Notes under the pieces: model-generated | Told to the model about the DNA's origin: nothing | Database searches by the model: none | Seen by the model: the letters and a program-made list of their open reading frames with translations, nothing else | Made by a program: the position numbers and the translations under genes | Source of the DNA: Tannerella sp. | Lineage (GTDB): Bacteria > Bacteroidota > Bacteroidia > Bacteroidales > Tannerellaceae | DNA length: 9,884 bases | Assembly: GCA_031268395.1 (NCBI GenBank) | Contig: JAIRXI010000145.1 | Span: forward strand, 1 to 9,884 | Reading direction: 5' to 3' | In this document: in pieces, positions 6,840-9,884 of the stretch | How positions within the stretch are numbered: position 1 is the first letter of the stretch | How the letters are laid out: every line of letters starts with the position of its first letter

Positions 6840-6873
6840 AAAAAAACCGTAATTGATAAGGTAAATTACCGGT
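6840..6873 (-). terminator. First terminator hairpin for the minus-strand oxidoreductase gene
   Basis: CCGTAATT (6847-6854) pairs with AATTACCGG (6864-6872), with one bulged G and a 9-nt loop. On the minus strand the stem is followed directly by seven T residues (complement of 6840-6846). It lies 18 nt past the stop of the oxidoreductase gene, a normal distance for an intrinsic terminator. Confidence 0.65.
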
Positions 6874-6890
6874 GATGCATATTCCGCGTT

Positions 6891-8246
6891 CTACTGGGCC
6901 GGATTCGGCGCTCTGCCAGGTACGGGCGCCACGCCTTCGTGATAGTCGGGCAGGGGTCCTATTTCGTACTTCTCAGGCCCGTAATGCAAATCGGACGACA
7001 TGATCTCCTCCCACGTAATGGCTTTGCCTGTATAGGCGGCTTCGCGGCCGAGGATCGCTACCAGCGTGGAATAGGCCAGGTCTTCCGCCTGGTTGATTTT
7101 CTTGTCCAGACGGATCGACTCTACCAGATGGATGTGTTCCTGATCGTAATGATCCTTTTCCGGTTTTCCGTCATACTGCCAGATGATGTTGCCGCTGTAG
7201 TCCTCCAGGCGGATAGAGCCGTTCGAGGTAAACATCCCCTTGGTGCCGTATACCTGTTCGGAAACATTCCCGTCGCAGCCGTCGATCTGGCGGGCGGTAG
7301 CCAACATTCTCCGGTTCTGGTCATAGTAATAGTCCACGCTGAAGAAGTCGAAAATATCGCCCGTGAGCCGCTGTGCCCGTCCGCCGAACCCGACCGCGCG
7401 GGCCGGACGCATGCCCATGAACCATGTCACGATGTCGATGTTGTGTATTGCCTGGTCCAGGAGATGATCTCCGCTCAGCCATTTGATGTTAAACCAGTTC
7501 CGGATGTTGTATTCCATGTCGCTCCATTCGGGACGCTGTTTTTTGTTCCACCAGGCACCCTGGTCCCAGTGCGCCCCGCCGGAAAGGATCTCTCCGATGG
7601 CGCCGTTGCGTACCTGCACGTATGCTTCCCAGTAAGCCCGCGAATGGCGCCGCTGGTTGCCCGTGATCACGGTCAGTCCCTTGACCGTGGCGGCTTTGGC
7701 AGCGGCAATGACGGTACGGATGCCTGCCGGGTCTACTGCGCAGGGTTTCTCCATGAACACATGTTTGCCGGCTTCCACCGCCGCCTTGAACTGTTCCGGC
7801 CGGAAGTGCGTGGGCGTGCAGAGCAGTACCACGTCGATTTCGGGCATGGCCAGCACTTTCTGATAGGCGTCGAAACCGAAAAATCGGTTGGCCTCGGGCA
7901 CTTCGTTGTTGAACCGCTCCGACAGGATTTTCCGGCTGGCATCCATCCGGTCGGGAAAAAGATCCGCCATGGCGATGATGGACACGTTCGGACCGGATTT
8001 CAGAAACTGTGTGGCGGCGCCCGTACCGCGGTCGCCGCAGCCCACCAGCGCCGCTTTCAGAGGTTTTCCGTCCGGGGCGATATCCACAAAGGAATACATA
8101 CCCAGTTCTTGCGGTGTATACGTCTTTGAAGGAGTTGACTTGCTCTGTTCTCCTGTACTGCATGAGGCCAGCGATACCGAGGCCATACCCAAAGGCAGTC
8201 CTGCGCCTGCCAGCGCCGAACTTGTTAGAAATTCACGTCTTTTCAT
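6891..8246 (-). CDS. Gfo/Idh/MocA family oxidoreductase, Tat-exported lipoprotein
   Basis: The 451-residue protein has an N-terminal Rossmann domain and a C-terminal alpha/beta domain typical of Gfo/Idh/MocA NAD(P)-dependent oxidoreductases. Visible motifs are ALVGCGDRG (67-74, dinucleotide loop), an acidic residue at the end of beta-2 (D95, AMADLF), LLCTPTHF (141-148), MEKP (165-168, catalytic-type lysine) and DQAIHNIDIVTW (264-275, the conserved D/H/D pattern). The N-terminus MKRREFLTSSALAGAG is a twin-arginine signal, and LASC (26-29) is a lipobox, so a Tat-dependent lipoprotein is predicted. Such exported members carry a tightly held cofactor; some, such as family GH109, use NAD transiently to cleave glycosides. 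I do not see enough to call it GH109. It converges on the GH127 gene, suggesting a linked role in sugar processing. ATG at 8244-8246 is the only start placing RR at residues 3-4. Confidence 0.92.
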   Translation of the reverse strand: MKRREFLTSSALAGAGLPLGMASVSLASCSTGEQSKSTPSKTYTPQELGMYSFVDIAPDGKPLKAALVGCGDRGTGAATQFLKSGPNVSIIAMADLFPDRMDASRKILSERFNNEVPEANRFFGFDAYQKVLAMPEIDVVLLCTPTHFRPEQFKAAVEAGKHVFMEKPCAVDPAGIRTVIAAAKAATVKGLTVITGNQRRHSRAYWEAYVQVRNGAIGEILSGGAHWDQGAWWNKKQRPEWSDMEYNIRNWFNIKWLSGDHLLDQAIHNIDIVTWFMGMRPARAVGFGGRAQRLTGDIFDFFSVDYYYDQNRRMLATARQIDGCDGNVSEQVYGTKGMFTSNGSIRLEDYSGNIIWQYDGKPEKDHYDQEHIHLVESIRLDKKINQAEDLAYSTLVAILGREAAYTGKAITWEEIMSSDLHYGPEKYEIGPLPDYHEGVAPVPGRAPNPAQ

Positions 8247-8294
8247 GACTTCATTTTTTTTAGTGTGAATAGTTTCGTTTGTTTAATAATTGTG

Positions 8295-8302
8295 CAAAAG
8301 TA
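8295..8302 (-). promoter_or_regulatory. -7 box of the promoter for the oxidoreductase gene
   Basis: On the minus strand this reads TACTTTTG, a perfect TAnnTTTG box, 48 nt upstream of the ATG at 8246. No TTTG -33 element is seen at 19-21 nt further upstream, so the promoter is either weak or activator-dependent. The leader between it and the start codon is A/T-rich and has no obvious Shine-Dalgarno sequence, which is normal for this phylum. Confidence 0.5.
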
Positions 8303-8597
8303 AAGTATTCCGGTGATATATGCGCCATTTTTCCGATAAAAATCTTTTTTTTTATTCCAACAGGAGAAATTCCCTGTGATTCAGGAGGAATTATCGGGGC
8401 GTATGTATCCGGAAATGCATCGCCATGAAGTGGTGCGGCAACCTGAAAACGCCCGCGATGGGGGAGCGGTGTCGGAGCGGAACGAAACACGGGGAGACGA
8501 CCCGTGAAATGTGTACAGGAAGAGACAAAATCGCCATGCTGCGGCCACCATAACGGCATATTGGTAGGATATTCTTTCAAAATACTTAAAAATAGGG
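8303..8597. other. Divergent intergenic region with small hairpins
   Basis: About 295 nt between the two divergent promoters with no convincing gene. It holds a T-run (8345-8353), an inverted repeat AATTCC (8368-8373) / GGAATT (8387-8392) and a hairpin CACGGG (8488-8493) / CCCGTG (8501-8506) with a 7-nt loop. A 33-codon frame from ATG 8402 lies after AGGAGGAATT, but its peptide resembles nothing I know. An upstream extension of the flavodoxin frame to 8504 crosses the flavodoxin promoter and is not used. Confidence 0.5.
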
Positions 8598-8629
8598 ATT
8601 GCCGGACGCTCGTGCACGCCGTATCTTTG
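8598..8629 (+). promoter_or_regulatory. Bacteroidota-type promoter for the flavodoxin operon
   Basis: ATTG (8598-8601, a near match to TTTG) is followed after exactly 20 nt by TATCTTTG (8622-8629), a perfect TAnnTTTG -7 box. The predicted transcription start near 8635 leaves a short leader of about 20 nt before ATG 8657. This placement also argues that 8657, not an earlier in-frame codon, is the flavodoxin start. Confidence 0.7.
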
Positions 8630-8656
8630 CCCCGGAATTATCAAAAACTTTTTAAT

Positions 8657-9166
8657 ATGAATAAAATCGGAATTTTTTACGGATCTTCGGGAGGCAATAC
8701 GAAAGAAATCGCAAAGCGCATTGCCGCCAAACTGAATGTGAACAGCAGCGACATGCATGACGTGGCATCAGCGGCAGCGTCCGACCTGGCTCCCTATGAT
8801 GTGCTGCTGTTCGGCAGTTCCACCTGGGGAGTGGGCGATCTGCAGGACGACTGGGAAGGATTTATCGGCACGGTGGCCTCTGCGGACTTGTCCGGCAAAA
8901 AGGTCGGGCTGTTCGGGTGCGGCGATTCGTCGTCCTATCCCGACACCTTCTGCGATGCAATGGGGAAAATCTACCAGACAGTGAAAGACAGGGCGACGGC
9001 GGTGATCGGCTATACCGGCACGGCAGGCTATTCCTTTGACGCGTCCGAATCCGTTGCGGGCGACCGGTTTGTCGGGCTGGTTATCGACGAAGACAATGAA
9101 AGCAATCTGTCGGACGAACGTATCGACGCGTGGGTGACGCAACTGGGGAAGGACCTGGCGTCATGA
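8657..9166 (+). CDS. fldA: Long-chain flavodoxin
   Basis: The 169-residue product is a soluble FMN-binding electron carrier that can replace ferredoxin, typically under iron limitation. The start MNKIGIFYGSSGGNTKEIA contains the phosphate-binding loop (residues 9-15, GSSGGNT). STWGVGDLQDDW (55-66) is the loop carrying the aromatic residue (W57) that stacks on the flavin. FGCGDSSSYPDTFCDAMG (86-103) is the second flavin-contacting loop. The insertion GYTGTAGYSFDASESV with the following strand (about 118-140) and the total length mark the long-chain class. ATG 8657 was chosen because the family begins here and a promoter lies 28 nt upstream. Its TGA overlaps the ATG of the next gene by 4 nt (ATGA), so the two are probably translated together. 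Confidence 0.96.
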   Translation: MNKIGIFYGSSGGNTKEIAKRIAAKLNVNSSDMHDVASAAASDLAPYDVLLFGSSTWGVGDLQDDWEGFIGTVASADLSGKKVGLFGCGDSSSYPDTFCDAMGKIYQTVKDRATAVIGYTGTAGYSFDASESVAGDRFVGLVIDEDNESNLSDERIDAWVTQLGKDLAS

Positions 9167-9489
9167 GGCTATTCAAGTGCAGCGCCTGTTCAAAGATTCA
9201 CCTCGAAGCGGGCAATGTGCTGGTGCATTTTCCTTCGCTGGAAAGGCTGGGAAAATTCCTGAATTACCTCGAATCCATCGACCCTTTCCATTATGCCTCC
9301 ATTAACCGGAAAAAGGGCCTGGCAAAGGATATCTTCCTTCCCGTAGGCGACCTGGCGGTCAACATGGCGTTTACCGTGGCGGAGTTTGAAGAACTGAAGC
9401 GGACGGTTTCCGAATACCTGGCCGCGCACAAAGCGGAGGCGCACCCTCCGGCCGGATTTGGAGAACTTATGAAAATAGAATGGAACTGA
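9163..9489 (+). CDS. Small conserved CxxC protein coupled to flavodoxin (DUF6686-like)
   Basis: The 108-residue product begins MRLFKCSACSKIHLEAGNV, with a CxxC pair (C6, C9) followed by a histidine (H13) that could hold a metal. A mixed alpha/beta body follows (LERLGKFLNYLESID, IFLPVGDLAVNMAFTVAEFE) and a helical end. There is no signal peptide or membrane segment. The pattern and position resemble the small uncharacterised proteins found beside flavodoxin in Bacteroidota; I recall these as DUF6686 but cannot confirm it. ATG 9163 was chosen over an ATG 33 nt earlier because it starts at the conserved segment and overlaps the flavodoxin stop as ATGA. A terminator hairpin begins before its own stop. 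Function unknown; a role linked to flavodoxin or iron status is inference from position only. Confidence 0.82.
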   Translation: MRLFKCSACSKIHLEAGNVLVHFPSLERLGKFLNYLESIDPFHYASINRKKGLAKDIFLPVGDLAVNMAFTVAEFEELKRTVSEYLAAHKAEAHPPAGFGELMKIEWN

Positions 9490-9521
9490 GGCGCGGCGAA
9501 CGCGGCGCCTCAGTTCGTTTT
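9484..9521 (+). terminator. Intrinsic terminator of the flavodoxin operon
   Basis: AACTGAGGCGC (9484-9494) and GCGCCTCAGTT (9505-9515) form a perfect 11-bp stem with a 10-nt loop, followed by CG and TTTT (9518-9521). The stem includes the TGA stop of the CxxC gene. A second small hairpin, GGCGG/CCGCC (9526-9539), follows without a T-run. On the minus strand the main stem is followed by a moderately T-rich stretch, so it may also stop leftward transcripts. Confidence 0.75.
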
Positions 9522-9559
9522 GTCCGGCGGTTCTCCGCCAGTCACATCCAAACCCGACT

Positions 9560-9884
9560 TTAATGGGCCGGGTTATTGTCGTGTAATTTTAAAATCACAG
9601 TGTTCGACTTTTTAGCATCCAGTTTCAATATGGATGCATTGGCATTATCCGCTGTTCCCCAGTCTCCCAGATGGATAAATATACCCTTACATGAGGGGTC
9701 GGACAGCGGATCGACGGTCAAAGTTGCCTCCGTACCCTGTGCGTTCACCTCAAAAATAAAAGACAACTTTCCGAATGGGGTAGCAATGTCTTTCAAGCCC
9801 GTTTTCATGCCGGCTTGACGCCATTCGGCAGGTATTCCTTCCAGCAGATGCAATTCGTTGCCTCTGTCCAGCGCCAGCAGGTGT
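9560..9884 (-). CDS. C-terminal end of a larger protein, possibly glycosidase-like (5' end outside window)
   Basis: The minus-strand frame is open from the right edge to TAA at 9560-9562, giving about 107 visible residues. An in-frame TTG at 9851-9853 could be mistaken for a start, but the frame continues upstream without interruption. The sequence (LALDRGNELHLLEGIPAEW, GMKTGLKDIATPFGKLSF, ATLTVDPL, IFIHLGDWG, NTVILKL) reads as a beta-rich C-terminal domain. The ELHLLEGIP...W...G pattern is reminiscent of the beta-sandwich following an (alpha/alpha)6 barrel in some Bacteroidota glycosidase-like proteins. That link is tentative, because the catalytic part is outside the window. It converges on the flavodoxin operon. 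Confidence 0.75.
   Translation of the reverse strand, partial: HLLALDRGNELHLLEGIPAEWRQAGMKTGLKDIATPFGKLSFIFEVNAQGTEATLTVDPLSDPSCKGIFIHLGDWGTADNANASILKLDAKKSNTVILKLHDNNPAH

Noticed and set aside
6939..8129. Plus-strand open frame (396 codons) antisense to the oxidoreductase
   Set aside because: The minus-strand frame carries the Tat signal, GCGDRG and EKP motifs. The plus-strand peptide is a shadow.
8402..8503. 33-codon ORF after an AGGAGGAATT sequence
   Set aside because: It has a good-looking ribosome site, but the phylum rarely relies on one, and the peptide shows no conservation that I can recognise.
8504..8656. 51-codon N-terminal extension of the flavodoxin frame
   Set aside because: It runs through the flavodoxin promoter (8598-8629), and flavodoxins begin at the MNKIGIFYG segment, so ATG 8657 is the start.
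9576..9818. Plus-strand 80-codon frame opposite the right-edge gene
   Set aside because: It has no recognisable protein and no promoter. The minus-strand frame is open to the window edge and reads as a beta-rich domain.

Overview
The window looks like chromosomal DNA of a member of the Bacteroidota, probably order Bacteroidales. Three intergenic regions carry the Bacteroidota-type -7 promoter box (TAnnTTTG), two of them with a -33 element 20 nt upstream. The gene families also fit: a YfhO-type membrane protein, a DUF6261-like protein, a GH127 lipoprotein, a Tat-exported Gfo/Idh/MocA lipoprotein and a long-chain flavodoxin. No rRNA, tRNA, CRISPR array, transposase or phage gene was recognised.

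Layout. (1) 1-1904: the C-terminal part of a large YfhO-family membrane protein, cut by the left edge and followed by a strong intrinsic terminator (2032-2070). (2) 1905-2439: a gene-poor stretch with a small 13-bp repeat and no convincing gene. (3) 2440-2471: a textbook Bacteroidota promoter. It opens an approximately 800-nt leader dominated by 13 consecutive 41-bp tandem repeats (2689-3221). (4) 3294-4280: a DUF6261-like protein with a C-terminal Ig-like repeat. Three nucleotides later comes a GTG-started GH127 (beta-L-arabinofuranosidase-type) lipoprotein gene (4284-6800). (5) 6802-6873: two hairpins placed to terminate the convergent minus-strand gene. (6) 6891-8246, minus: a Tat-exported, NAD-dependent Gfo/Idh/MocA-type lipoprotein. 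(7) 8247-8656: a divergent intergenic region with promoters on both sides. (8) 8657-9489: a flavodoxin gene overlapping by 4 nt with a small CxxC protein gene, then a strong hairpin. (9) 9560-9884, minus: the C-terminal end of a further protein that runs off the right edge.

How the genes work together. The GH127 enzyme and the oxidoreductase converge and both appear to be lipid-anchored envelope proteins. That fits a small carbohydrate-processing locus, but no SusC/SusD pair or sugar regulator is visible. The flavodoxin pair is a separate electron-carrier unit.

The most unusual element is the tandem array. Its 41-bp period is not a multiple of three and the unit has no stop codon in any plus-strand phase. 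All three forward frames therefore stay open through it, and one of them ends in an ATGA overlap with the DUF6261-like start codon. Whether it acts as RNA, as DNA or as a frame-cycling repeat protein cannot be settled from sequence alone.
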